Assembly (NCBI GenBank): GCA_015956445.1
Contig: WIUZ02000010.1
Span: 1,240,001 to 1,304,000 of the forward strand
Source of the DNA: Thelephora terrestris
Taxonomy: Eukaryota; Basidiomycota; Agaricomycetes; Thelephorales; Thelephoraceae
Direction: 5' to 3'
DNA: 64,000 nucleotides
This document shows, piece by piece, positions 10,519 through 21,600 of this stretch; within the stretch, counting starts at the first letter, position 1; each line of letters starts with the position of its first letter. Made by a program: the position numbers and the translations under genes. The notes below the pieces were generated by a model. The model saw nothing but the letters and a program-made list of their open reading frames with translations, was not told the DNA's origin and did not search any database.

Positions 10519-10624
10519 GTTTGTAGTTTTTATTAGTCCTCTTTGTATTATTTTTACCACGAATAAGACCAATGTCTTGAACTATTTGTGAGATTTTGGT
10601 CACTATGTCACGTGTTCGTGACAG

Positions 10625-11258
10625 TGTTCAGCTAATTCAGCGCGTTATTGTTTTCTTGGGGTCTTGATAAGATAAAAAGATAATGAGTGTTGAGGGGATG
10701 GTGAAGATAAGATAAAGAAAGAATATTAGTTTGGAAAATTGATGAAAAATATGATGAAAAATCCATGGTCATGACAACAATGTCATGGCCACTCTTTTAA
10801 GTATATACAGGGAGTGTGGCTGTATTTTAGTTCCTAGTTTTGATATCTCAGGAAATCCTCTGCCATTCTCAGCCCAGTTGCAGTCAAGGCCAAGTCAGAG
10901 TTTCCTGTTTGAACCCAAAACATCCCCATCTGCTCTCCCTCCTGCTCTGTGCTTTGGCTGTTCCTCATAACTATTGGGCCCGTGCATCCACACAATAGAA
11001 TACCTTGACTGTCCAGTCAAACACTTGGGTGGAGTCATCAAATCCTGCTGTGGAGATCAACCCTTGTTTGATAAACCCTGCAAAGCAAGGTTTAGGTTTG
11101 GTTTCTCTTTAAGATTTCAACCTGACTTGAAGTGACCTCAGACAACCTACTGGAAGAATAGAGGTGTGACAATCCTCTCACAGCTAGTTGGACTAGTGAG
11201 TACTCTGTGGAGTTGGCTCAGTGCACTGGTAGTTGTTGGGGTAGAGAGGCCCTGAAAA
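10625..11258. repeat. LTR-like repeat (family R)
   Basis: The stretch begins TGTTCAGC and ends GGCCCTGAAA; its last 160 bases match 1-153. Its interior has TTTTGATATCTCAGGAAATCC, similar to TTTGATATCTCGGGAAGTCC in the repeat at 14482-15036. It therefore looks like a diverged member of the TGTCAGGGCC LTR group in reverse orientation, directly abutting element 1. Boundaries are approximate. Confidence 0.5.
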
Positions 11259-11595
11259 ATACTTGATCTGTTGACCTGGTGGCTGTTGCTCTTAGGATGA
11301 AGGTACATAACCTTCAACAAGCCAGGGTTGCTTTGCTTGTGTTAAAGAGGGGTTAACATTGATCTTGGTTTCATCTGCTGGCTCTCACTTTGTGCTTGCA
11401 TGTTCATTCTATTCCCAGTGTTTGTGTACTGTGTGTATCTGTGATCCCATCTCACCTAACCTTGTCTCATCTCATCTCATTTGTGTTGCATTGTGTCTGT
11501 CTCTTTTCTTCTTTGTTGAACCATATTTTTATTTTGTCTCTGGCTATGGTTTTCCCATGTACCTCTCATACCTTTCATATGTGGGATGTCACCCT
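11259..11595. other. Gene-free spacer between repeats
   Basis: About 340 bp of T-rich sequence with chance ORFs and no recognised feature. It ends with ACCCT at 11591-11595, directly before a TGTCAGGG terminus; the same five bases follow the far terminus at 38313-38317. Confidence 0.4.
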
Positions 11596-12150
11596 TGTCA
11601 GGGCCACTCTTCACCCTTCAGGTACCAGTGCTGTTGGTGAGTCGCAACTCCAACCAACAAGAGTCAATGGGGCAAAGGGGGAACAACTTCCCTATATCCA
11701 CCCAAAGTCTACGTGGTCCAAAACACGATGGACGAGTGTTCTCCGGTAGGTTGTCCGAATTCACAGCAGGAGTGCCGAGCCTCTATCTTACAAATCCCTA
11801 TTGTCGTCTGAGGGCAGATGTAAGAGCCTGAGGATGGCGCCTCAAACTGTTGCTTGATGAAGAGAGCGGCGAGGAACTCCTTTTCGTAAGCGTGTTCGCC
11901 GATTCTTGATGCAAGGCTGAGAGAGAGAGGAGAGCGAACATGTTCAAAGAGGTACTCGATAAGCTCTTCAGTGGCCTACAGCAAACACACCGATGCTGCA
12001 AGGAGAAGAGGACTTCCCGAGATATCAAAGGTAGGGAATCCTCAGCTACTCTACTGGTACCTATATAGGAGAGTGGCCGGAACAGAGATAACCCTATCTA
12101 ATAATAACTTGGAGCAAAGAAGGGCCGAGAGTAAGCCAGAACAGTAAGCA
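11596..12150. repeat. 555-bp LTR-like repeat S (left copy)
   Basis: It starts TGTCAGGGCCACTCTTC and ends CAGTAAGCA. A second 555-bp copy lies inverted at 14482-15036. It contains a CTATATAGG box near 12062. TG...CA ends and length fit a solo LTR. However, the two inverted copies bracket gene C with the same edge (GCCCGGAA), so they could also be long terminal inverted repeats of one unit. Confidence 0.7.
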
Positions 12151-12362
12151 GCCCGGAATGTCAGCGTGCTGAATTTTAACTTCTTTTTGAACCATTTGCA
12201 CACCCAACTTTCGATCACTTTCCTTACCTATACCCCTTTACTATCTTATCCCTTCCCCTTATCACAACTCACACGTCATCAAGAGACACAGACAAAGGCA
12301 CAGATGATATTACAAGCGGGCGAACCCGTGACGAAGACACAAGACGAATGGCCAACGGATCG

Positions 12363-14113
12363 TCAAGACCTAGTCTGCCAGTACTCCTCAGTACTGGCAA
12401 CCTCCTCCTCCGTCCCCTCTGAGGCACTCTCAACGGCTTCCTCGTCGACCATCTCGACGACCTGAGCTTCCTCCAGACGATGAGCTACGGCTAGCTGAAC
12501 TTCGGCGCGAAGGCGGTTCCTCGCTGAATCGACCATAGTCTGATCCTGAGTCCTCTGGACTGACCAACCCTCCACTCTCTCGGTCAGTTGAGCCACCAAG
12601 CGCACGGCCTCTGCTGCACGCTGGACCGACAAGAGCGTAAGGTTCGTCAATCCGTTCACGTCTACGGACTCCACCGGGATTAGCTCGCCGTGATCCAGGC
12701 GACACTGTAACATCGTTGCATCAGAATAGGACGGTGGATTTGATGTCTCCTCCCTGTCGAACGACGTTGGGATTACTGGGACACATGCAATGGGCTGGAC
12801 GACGAGCGCCGTTATAAGGAACCCATCAACGGGCACGAATGGAACATTGTCCACGCACCGGAGAGATCGACAGAGGCGGAACCGGAACGGCCACTTCGTT
12901 CTCCCCTGCGTACTCCAACTCGGGAGAACTGCTAACCGGGTTAACCGCTGTCTCCTCAGACGTCTCGCGAACGACCTCCTCCCCGCCATCAGTATGCGCC
13001 GGCGTACGATACGAACTGTCAGAGGCTAGTGGAATGTCAGCGGACAAGTCAAATATGTCAACCGGCATCCCAACCTATTGGGGAAGCCATCCTGTCTGGA
13101 ATTGACTCGTCCTCAGACTCGTCACGAACCGCTGCCACCGAACGAGTGCGACAGTGGCATAGTCGCTCACTCATGGACTCGACCCGAGCGCCCAGCAACG
13201 GCAAGGCATCGTCCAACGTATCAACCTAGAAGCGGAATGAGTTCCCTCAGATAAAGACCAGGGGAAGACACACCGACCTTGGTGTCCAACTCGTTCAAGG
13301 CCCTTCTATGGCGGTTGAGCCGTCGGTCGACCTCAATCAGGTCCCGTTGTATGGTGTCGTCCTGTTCCTTCAACAACTCGACCAATTGGTTGTGCTCCTC
13401 CCGCATCGCCAGCATCTCACTCTCGAACGTCACACGAAGAGTATTGTTCATAAGGAGGAGCATCTTCTTGGTGTCCAACGCCTCCGAGTACATCCTGCGA
13501 GCATCGTCCTTCGCTTCTTTCACCTCGCGTTTCAACCACTCGTTCTACAAGCCAATCAGTGTCATCCCACAAGCGGGATGCACAGACCGACTCACCGCTT
13601 TCTGTTCCGTCCGCAATAGGAACCAGAGACGGTGACCAACAGCGGCTGTATAGTGTTGGGAGCGAGTAGCTCCAGGCCATCTTCCTTCACCATTCCCTAG
13701 GTTGTAGATCCCCATTCGCAGAAGACCCCACAGCGCAGACGCCACCGGAGTCTCCCACGGCATGCGCAGCTCAGTGTCGAACGTTACCCCCCGCATCGAC
13801 TCTTGCAGCTTGTGATCGATCAAGTTGTGATACCACAACTCGTCATCCATGGTCAGGTAGCTGGGAGGCTTGGCTATCGTCGCCTCCAGTTGTCGAGCAT
13901 CCACCTTGTCGGCAGCCACGAAGATCTACGAATGCGATGTCAGTTGTTGCCAGCAAACGGCGACACGTGACGTCGCACCTCGCGATAACTAGGGTACGCC
14001 ACATTGGCGTTCGGCAGGAAATATCCCTTGTTCTGCACGGACCGAGGATCAGTGGACTCAATGGTAGCGGTGCTGTTCTCAGCACGAAAGACACGGTCGG
14101 AGATCATGGGCAT
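12363..14113 (-). CDS. Gene C, spliced coiled-coil protein of element 2
   Basis: The minus-strand start is ATG 14113 (MPMISDRVF). Exons in order: a short N-terminal exon; an exon with LTMDDELWYHNLIDHKL and TPVASALWGLLRMGIYNLG after an intron ending TTCGTAG; a coiled-coil exon (LKREVKEAKDDARRMYSE... and LKEQDDTIQRDLIEVDRRL); a segment with LGARVESMSERL; an acidic segment (GGEEVVRETSEETAVNP); and a last exon ending EEYWQTRS at 12363. Introns are short with GT-AG edges. The second copy shows the same exon borders, which supports the splicing. The family is not recognised; the coiled coil and absence of catalytic motifs suggest a structural or DNA-packaging role, but that is inference. Confidence 0.55.
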
Positions 14114-14481
14114 GATGGATGAGTAGTTGGTTGGTGGGATTGTTGGTTTGGGAAGAAGGGAGTTTGATGGATCCAACGGCTGGTTCGCGCTATGCTTTAT
14201 CCGACCAGCAAAAGCGCTCGCACCCTATTCGCCATTGGATTGGTCCATCGTTTCACCGGTCCAGACCCCCCATACATTCATCCTGACATTTGAGCCCCAC
14301 TTGGTCTTTTGTTGTTCCGATCGGACGAGCTGACGCGTCGTCCCTCTATTGGTCAGTCTTCGCATGTGATATTGTTCTTTGTCATTCCTTTCCCATACGA
14401 CGTCATGACCCCTTTCTTATTCTCTCACGAACCCTGACCCATTAGTCATTCCTTTAACATTTCTATTCTATGTTCCGGGCT
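14114..14481. promoter_or_regulatory. Upstream region of gene C (mirrored at 15037-15411)
   Basis: About 315 bp here match 15037-15360 in inverse orientation, so the promoters of C and C' are the two arms of the palindrome. Uninserted, the centre would read close to ATGTTCCGGAACAT. No sharp TATA box is seen. Confidence 0.55.
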
Positions 14482-15036
14482 GATTACTGTTCTGGCTTAC
14501 TCTCGGCCCTTCTTTGCTCCGAGTTATTATTAGATAGGGTTATCTCTGTCCCGGCCACTCTCCTATATAGGTACCAGTAGAGTAGCTGAGGATTCCCCAT
14601 CTTTGATATCTCGGGAAGTCCTCTTCTCCTTGCAGCATCGGTGTATTTGCTGTAGGCCACTGAAGAACTTATCGAGTACCTCTTTGAACATGTTCGCTCC
14701 TCTCTCTCTCTCAGCCTTGCATCAAGAATCGGCGAACGTGCTTACGAAAAAGGAGTTCCTCGTCGCTCTCTTCATCAAGCATCAGTTTGAGGCGCCATCC
14801 TCGGGCTCTTATATCTGCCCTCAGAAGAAGATAGGGATTTATCGGATAGAGGCTCGGCACTCCTGCTGTGAATTCGGACAACCTACCGGAGAACGCTCGT
14901 CCATCGTGTTTTGGACCATGTAGACTTTGGGTGGATATAGGGAAGTTGTTCCCCCTTTGCCCCATTGTTTCTTGTTGGTTGGAGTTGCGACTCACCAACA
15001 GCACTGGTACCTGAAGGGCGAAGAGTGGCCCTGACA
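14482..15036. repeat. 555-bp LTR-like repeat S (right copy) in the palindrome centre
   Basis: The sequence runs TGATTACTG...GGCCCTGACA, the inverse of 11596-12150 and identical in length. It sits between the mirrored promoters of C and C', with CCGGGC before it and CGGAAC after, so the symmetry centre itself appears to have been the target. Confidence 0.7.
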
Positions 15037-15629
15037 CGGAACATAGAATAGAAATGATAAAGGAATGACTAATTGGTCAGGGTTCATGAGAAAATAAGAA
15101 AGGGGTCATGATGTCATGTGGGAAAGGAATGACAAAGGACAATATCACATGTGAAGACTAACCAATAAGAAGACGACACGTCAGCTCATCCGATCGGGAT
15201 AACAAAAGACCGAGTGGGGCTTGAATGGGGTAACCGTTGTCAGGACGAATGTATGGGGAGTCTGGACCAGGGAAACGATGGGCCGATCCAATGGCGAATA
15301 GGACGCGAGTACTGTCAGAGGTCAGATAAAGCATAAAGCAAACCGGCCGTTGGATCCATCAAACTCCCTTCTTCCTAAAGCAACATTACCACCAACCAAC
15401 TACTCATCCATCATGCCCATGATCTCTGACCGTGTCTTCTGTGAGAACAGCACTGCTACCATCGAGTCCATGGATACCAGGGCTGTGCAGAACAAACAGT
15501 ACTTCCTTCCTACACCCAATGTCGCGTATCCCAGCTACCAAGAGGTGCAACGTCACATGTCACCGTTTGCTGGCAACAACTGATGTTGCTTTCACAGATC
15601 TTTGCAGTAGCCAACCAGGTGGATGCCAA

Positions 15630-16354
15630 CACTGGGGGCAAGGGGGTACTTACCCAATGGGCATATTGTGAGTTCATTGTGAGTTTTGAAACCATTCACC
15701 CAGTCATTACCCACCAGGGACTTTTGGGGTACTTTTTGAAAAATACCCATCAATTCACCCATATTTTACCCACTGGGTACATGGTGGGTACTTTGTAAAA
15801 GTACCCACACAGGAACCCAGTGGGTACTTCTTGAGCGAAACCCCTGGTTTCTTTCACAATTTACTTTACAAAGTGCCCATCACAAACCTGAGCCACTCGT
15901 TGAGAGTTCTTTCATAAAGTACCCACTGATCTGATCACAATGTACTCAGCCAGATACTCAATGGGTTCCTTGAGAGTTCATGATGAAACTGAGCCACACT
16001 GTGGATTCTTTGTGACTTCTTTGAAAAAGACCCACTGGGTACATTGTGATCAGATCAGTGGGTACTTTATAAAATAACTCTCAACGAGTGGCTCAGGTTT
16101 GTGATGGGCACTTTGTAAAGTAAATTGTGAAAGAAACCAGGGGTTTCGCTCAAGAAGTACCCACTGGGTTCCTGTGTGGGTACTTTTACAAAGTACCCAC
16201 CATGTACCCAGTGGGTAAAATATGGGTGAATTGATGGGTATCTTTCAAAAAGTACCCAAAAAGTCCCTGGTGGGTAATGACTGGGCGAATGGTTTCAAAA
16301 CTCACAATGAACTCACAATGTACCCACTGGGTAAGTACCCCCTTGCCCCCAGTG
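15630..16354. mobile_element. 725-bp palindromic CACTG element
   Basis: The ends are CACTGGGGGCAAGGGGG and its complement and the whole length is a near-perfect palindrome built on phrases such as GTACCCACTGGG and TTCTTTGA. Flanking triplets CAA (15627-15629) and TAA (16355-16357) fit a decayed 3-bp duplication; the intact gene C shows one triplet there. No coding capacity. Confidence 0.9.
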
Positions 16355-16703
16355 TAATCAATTGGAGGCAACGATTTCCAGGCCTCCTCGATACTTGACT
16401 ATGGACGACAAATTGTGGTTCCATAACTTGATCGACCACAAGTTGCAAGAGGCGATGCGCGGGGTGACATTCAACATAGAGCTGCGCATTCCGTGGGAGA
16501 CTCCAGTAGCGTCCACCTTGTGGGGGCTCCTGCGAATGGGGATCTATGACTTGGGGGATGGTGAAGGGAGATGGCCAGGGTCTACCCGTTCCCAGCACTA
16601 CACAGCAGCCGTTGGTCACTGTCTCTGGTTCCCTTTGAGGACGGAACAGAAAGCGGTGAGTGGGTCAGGACGAGGTGGTTAAACCCCATGCTGACTTTCT
16701 CAC

Positions 16704-17656
16704 ACTGGGGGCAAGGGGTCAAATACCTGGTGGGTACATGCTGAACACATTGTGATCACAGTCAACAAGTGATCACAATGTGCCCAGTGGGGGAAATTTG
16801 AATACATTCAAAATGTGCCTGGCCATGTGAGTCCAATGTGCCCAGTAGGCACATTTTGATTGTGATTGCAATGTACCCATCAATGTGATCTCAATGTGCC
16901 CACTGGGGACATTTTGATTGGGATCACAATGTACACATCAATGTGAACTCAATGTGCCTGCTGTGCACATTTTAATTTCTTTCACAATGTTCCCATCAAT
17001 GTGTTCCCAATGTACCCAGCTCATTACATAGTAGTTTCTTTCACAATGTTGTCCACAATGTGTCCAGCATGTGGCTGAGCCACTCATTCAAACTTCTTTC
17101 ACAAAGTATCCAGTGATGTGTCTAGAATGTGTACAGCCATACACATAGTGATTTCTTTGAAAGTTCATGGTGAAATCAAACAATATTGAGATTTCATTGT
17201 GATCACTTCAAAAAGAACCCCCTGGGGACATTATGGACACATCACTGGATAATCTTTGAAAGAATTTTGAATGAGTGGCTCAGCCACATGCTGGACACAT
17301 TGTGGACAACATTGTGAAAGAAACTATTATTTAATGAGCTGGGTACATTGTGAACACATTGATGGGATCATTGTGAAAGAAATTAAAATGTGCACAGCAG
17401 GCACATTGAGATCACATTGATGTGTGCATTGTGATCCTAATCAAAATGTCCCCAGTGGGCACATTGAGATCACATTGAATGGGTACATTGTGATCACAAT
17501 CAAAATGTGCCTACTGGACACATTGGACTCACATGGCCAGGCACATTTTGAATGTATTCAAATTTCCCCCACTGGGCACATTGTGATCACTTGTTGACTG
17601 TGATCACAATGTGTTCAGCATGTACCCACCGGGTATTTGACCCCTTGCCCCCAGTG
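16704..17656. mobile_element. 953-bp palindromic CACTG element
   Basis: Same subfamily and exactly the same length as the copy at 20075-21027. The ends CACTGGGGGCAAGGGG are inverted and the arms are complementary along the whole element. The target duplication is TCA at 16701-16703 and 17657-17659. No coding capacity. Confidence 0.93.
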
Positions 17657-18103
17657 TCAATAGAACAAATGCTTGAAGCAGGAGGTAAAGGAGGCAAAGG
17701 ACGATGCTCGCAGGATGTACCAGGAGATGCTAGACACCAAGAAGATTCTCTTGCTGATGAACGACACACTTTGTGTGACGTTCGAGAGTGAGATGCTGGT
17801 GATGCGGGAGGAGCACAACCAATTGGTCGAGTCACTGAAGGAGCGGGATGACAGCGTACAGAAGGACCTGATCAAGGTCAACTGACATCTTAACCGTCAT
17901 AGAAGGGCATTGAATGAGTTAAACACCAAGGTTGGCGTGATGTTCCCCCGTAATAATGGAGGAAGCTCATTCTACTTTTTAGGTTGATACGTTGGATGAC
18001 GCTCTGCCGATGCTGGGTGCTAGGGTCGATTCCATGAGCGATCAACTGTGTCACTGTCGCACTCGTTCGGTGGCTGCTGTTCACAATGACTCCGAGGATG
18101 AGT

Positions 18104-18832
18104 AGATTCCAGACAGGATGGCTTCACCAGCTTCTGACTGTCAGGCCGACGCGACCTCTACAGTTCAACAGCACTCTTGCTATCCAAACCTATCACACTC
18201 AGGGGTCAAACACACAGTTATAACCCTGTTGCAAACCCAGGGATATCGGAAGTCTCTTCACAGACTAGATTGGAGAAGAGGAGAAAGAAGGAGACAAGGG
18301 TCTTCAAACACTCTTGCTCTAAGCACACAGCAATAGAGGTCACGGAGAGTCTGATGATAACAAATCTAAGGAGTACAGGCTAAACTACTCTGAGTATATA
18401 TACTACTTAGATTTGTGATGTGACCGTTACATGTAACTACTCTAAGGATACAAACACAGACAAACATGGTCCGTGCGCAGCACTGCATGGTCTGTGCGTT
18501 ACGTGGTGACTAATGCTACAAATTATCAGCTGATAAACAAAAGTGTGGCGGCCAATAGCAATTTGAGAGCATTACAAAGCAGTTACAAAGCATGACGTAG
18601 CCTGGGAATGTTCGGAAGGAATGTGGGTATGACTGACTAACAGCCAATGGCAAAAGGGGAGCATATGACTAAGAAATAGGGGCATATGATGTCATGTGGG
18701 TCATGCGCAGTAAACAATAGAAATGATGACTCAACTCCTGAGTCGTGGAAGGGGCGTGGTATTTGGTATATAACCAAAGGAGGTTGGATGACTGGTCTTC
18801 CAACAAACCCACCTTTGTTACACACAGCCAAC
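18104..18832 (+). promoter_or_regulatory. Block junction and upstream region of gene D
   Basis: Similarity to gene C ends near 18130, marking the left edge of the inserted block. The remainder is intergenic. An imperfect inverted repeat lies at about 18339-18430 (ACAAATCTAAG paired with CTTAGATTTGT, with GTCAC/GTGAC further out). A TATATAA box at about 18770 lies some 65 bases before the gene D start, a fitting distance for a promoter. Confidence 0.5.
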
Positions 18833-19512
18833 ATGCCTCGAGCTCAAACTCGTGTTCCCACTCGCCGTTCTTCCTCTTACTCTCCTGTCCAGGAGAATAA
18901 CTTTAACATTGACCGCTTCTCCCATGCTCGCCGTGATGCTTCCCGCCCTTATCCCACTTTGGGAAACGTCATGGACTGGACCGCCACCGCCGACCCTAAT
19001 GAGGGTTTCACCGACTTAGGTTCGGGATGCCGGTTGACATATTTAGCGTGTCTGCTGACGTTCTGCTTTAGGATTTAGGGATTTCATCCAGGCTTCTCGC
19101 AGGGTGTCTCGGCGCAAGTTGGCGCATATCGAGACGAACCCTTATGCGACCGAACTCCTTAACAGGGGTGTCGAGTTCGTCACTGAGACCAACGAGACCT
19201 TCAACTCGGTGTTGGAGGCCAGCGTTATCCATACAGGTAACGTTGGGTCCATGTTGATGGATGAGATTGCTCATGTAAATGAGCGAGTTGATGGTCGTCG
19301 AGAAGAAATCGAGAAGCTGGAGAAGGAGTTCCTCGGATGTCATGAGGGCATCTTAAAGATTGAAGATGAGCAGGAGCAGCACGGTATGGCGATCGACAGG
19401 TTAAAGGTAAATGTGGGGTCGGGAGATATTGGACATCTCTAACCCAACATTTCTTTTAGGGAGAGGTGATCACATTGAAGGACTTGGTCCGGAGTCTCGT
19501 TGCGAAGACCGG
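18833..19512 (+). CDS. Gene D, 5' part: coiled-coil protein cut by a retroelement
   Basis: Exon 1 runs 18833-19019 (MPRAQTRVPTRRSSSYSPV), exon 2 19072-19406 and exon 3 from 19460 to the retroelement insertion at 19513. Exon 2 ends in a strongly charged coiled-coil stretch (RREEIEKLEKEFLGCHEGI). Intron 1 (GTTCGGGATGCCGGTTGACA...) is clearly similar to an intron of gene C although the neighbouring exons differ, so C and D share history. The gene resumes after 34527 in the same sense, and CCGG flanks the retroelement on both sides. The family is unrecognised. Confidence 0.6.
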
Positions 19513-21448
19513 TGAACTGCTACTATCCGGGTGGAGTCGGGACACGACCAGAATAGTAGAAGTGGGGGTGAGGGGTCACCGGTTGTGCAGAGGTCGGGAA
19601 GGGGAGAGAAGCTAGACAGAGGAGAGGGAACCACGGTAGGTCGCGACGTTGTCGGGACGAGAAGGGAGAACTCCGTACTAGCAAACTCCTGCTAGACGAT
19701 GACGATGGGCTAGTGGGCTAGGGGGCTATTGGAACTATGAGGCTAGTGGAATCGATGTCAGAGCGAGGGGCTGGAGGTTTTCGATGATCAGTTCGTTCAG
19801 GCAGAAGGGAGAAGAGGTGTGAAGAGGCCCGGGGGTTTCTTGTTCGTTCAACTAGCTAGTACAGGGTATTTATAGGTAGGGACAGTGCGATCTACGCGAA
19901 AGAGATGAGAAAAGTAGCGAACAAATGGAGAAACGGTGGGAGAATAAGAACAGGTAGATAGAAAGGGATAAACGAGAGTCCGACGCAGGGTAGGGAGACG
20001 AACGGTTCATCGGGAGGCCGGAACGAGGCTGGGACAGGTCTTACCGAGAGGATGGAGCGATCATGAGAAACAGACACTGGGGGCAAGGGGTCAAATACCC
20101 AGTGGGTACATGCTGAATACATTGTGATCACAGTCAAAAAGTGATCACAATGTGCCCAGTGGGGAAATTTTGAATACATTCAAAATGTACCTGGCCATGT
20201 GAACCCAATGTGCCCAGTGGGCACATTTTGATTGCGATCACAATGTACCCATCAATGTGATCTCAATGTGCCCACTGGGGACATTTTGATTGTGATCACA
20301 ATGTACACATCAATGTGATCTCAATGTGCCAGCTGTGCACATTTTAATTTCTTTCACAATTTTCCCATCAATGTGTTCCCAATGTACCCAGCTCATTACA
20401 TAATAGTTTCTTTCACAATGTTGTCCACAATGTGTCCAGCATGTGGCTGAGCCACTCATTCAAAATTCTTTCAAAGATTATCCAGTGATGTGTCCATAAT
20501 GTTCCCAGGGGGTTCTTTTTGAAGTAATCACAATGTAATCACAATATTGTTCAATTTCATCATGAACTTTCAAAGAAATCACTATGTGTATGGCTGTACA
20601 CATTCTAGACACATCACTGGATACTTTGTGAAAGAATTTTGAATGAGTGGCTCAGCCACATGCTGGACACATTGTGGACAACATTGTGAAAGAAACTATT
20701 ATGTAATGAGCTGGGTACATTGGGAACACATTGATGGGAAAATTGTGAAAGAAATTAAAATGTGCACAGCTGGCACATTGAGATCACATTGATGTGTACA
20801 TTGTGATCACAATCAAAATGTCCCCAGTGGGCACATTGAGATCACATTGATGGGTACATTGTGATCGCAATCAAAATGTGCCCACTGGGCACATTGGGTT
20901 CACATGGCCAGGTACATTTTGAATGTATTCAAAATTTCCCCACTGGGCACATTGTGATCACTTTTTGACTGTGATCACAATGTATTCAGCATGTACCCAC
21001 CGGGTATTTGACCCCTTGCCCCCAGTGAGAGCCAAAAGGGGAAGTCTACGGGTTCGAGATCAAAAGATTGTAACCGGGCGGGAGAGCGGGAGCAGTCGAA
21101 GATGATTGGCGAGCGAGAAGGAACAAGTCGACACGTGTCTAGACTGAAGGGAACCGGACCGGGGAGGGAACGCGTCATCGCGACGAGATAAGGGATTGGG
21201 AGGCATCGGCCGATCAACACGTCTTGTGCCGTTCGGGGAGGACGGCCACGGATGCGGAAGCAGTAGGCGATGACGCACGTCGAAGGGATCGCGAGAACGG
21301 TTTGATGATCGGGACGTCAAGTGGGCGTGACACCCCTGTGACCGATCGAGGGGTCGTCGGCTCGCGTAGTCAGTAGTTAGCGGGGTAGGGAGACAGGGAC
21401 TGGGGACTAGCACTAGATTCGAAGGTCGCGCGAATAGACGGTGGGTCA
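19513..21448 (-). repeat. 3' LTR of the Ty3/gypsy element, with an insertion
   Basis: This is 980 bp of LTR plus the 953-bp palindromic element and its 3-bp duplication. It starts TGAACTGC and ends GGTGGGTCA on the plus strand. The sequence TTTAAAGTCTCGAGGAGA directly inside it (minus sense, 21449-21466) is the likely polypurine tract region. Confidence 0.92.
20075..21027. mobile_element. 953-bp palindromic CACTG element inside the LTR
   Basis: The ends are CACTGGGGGCAAGGGG, the target duplication is AGA (20072-20074 and 21028-21030), and the empty site GAAACAGAGCC can be read in the other LTR at 34102-34112. The symmetry centre is near 20551. Because only one LTR carries it, it inserted after the retroelement did. 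Confidence 0.95.
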
Positions 21449-21600
21449 TCTCCTCGAGACTTTAAAATTCAACCACCCTTGGTTGCGTGAGGTCGCCATG
21501 AGGCAAACGTGAGGCGTCCAAATCGGGAAGGCCGCGCGGAAGCAAAACGACGAGATCGCGGTTTCGCCAACTCATCACTTCTCTTTTCTGACCTCTGCCA

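Larger units (their letters stand above)
3301..10623. mobile_element. Giant inverted-duplication element 1 (A-B / B'-A')
   Basis: The two ends are inverted copies of TGTCACGAACRCGTGACATA (3301 onward and up to 10623). The interior is symmetric: gene A (minus) and gene B (plus) in the left arm, B' (minus) and A' (plus) in the right arm, around a loop at about 8126-8296. Without the hairpin inserted at 3505-6068 the element is about 4.76 kb with arms near 2.3 kb. The arms have diverged but keep the same genes and intergenic motifs. Flanks GTACT and GTGTT are only partly alike, so no firm target duplication. No transposase was recognised. It could be a foldback transposon or an inverted duplication of an older element. 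Confidence 0.75.
15412..18103 (+). pseudogene. Gene C' (plus-strand copy), interrupted twice
   Basis: The start is ATG 15412, giving the same N-terminal exon as C. A 725-bp palindromic element (15630-16354) lies inside the second exon and a 953-bp one (16704-17656) before the coiled-coil exon. Recognisable C exons follow at 16362-16682, 17673-17885 and around 17984-18103. The last C exons are absent here and lie at 36426-37056 beyond the gene D block. This copy cannot give a normal product. Confidence 0.65.

Noticed and set aside
16704-17656. Short ORFs inside the palindromic CACTG elements (for example 17552-17791)
   Set aside because: They recur wherever the palindrome recurs, on both strands, and read through its terminus; not protein-coding.
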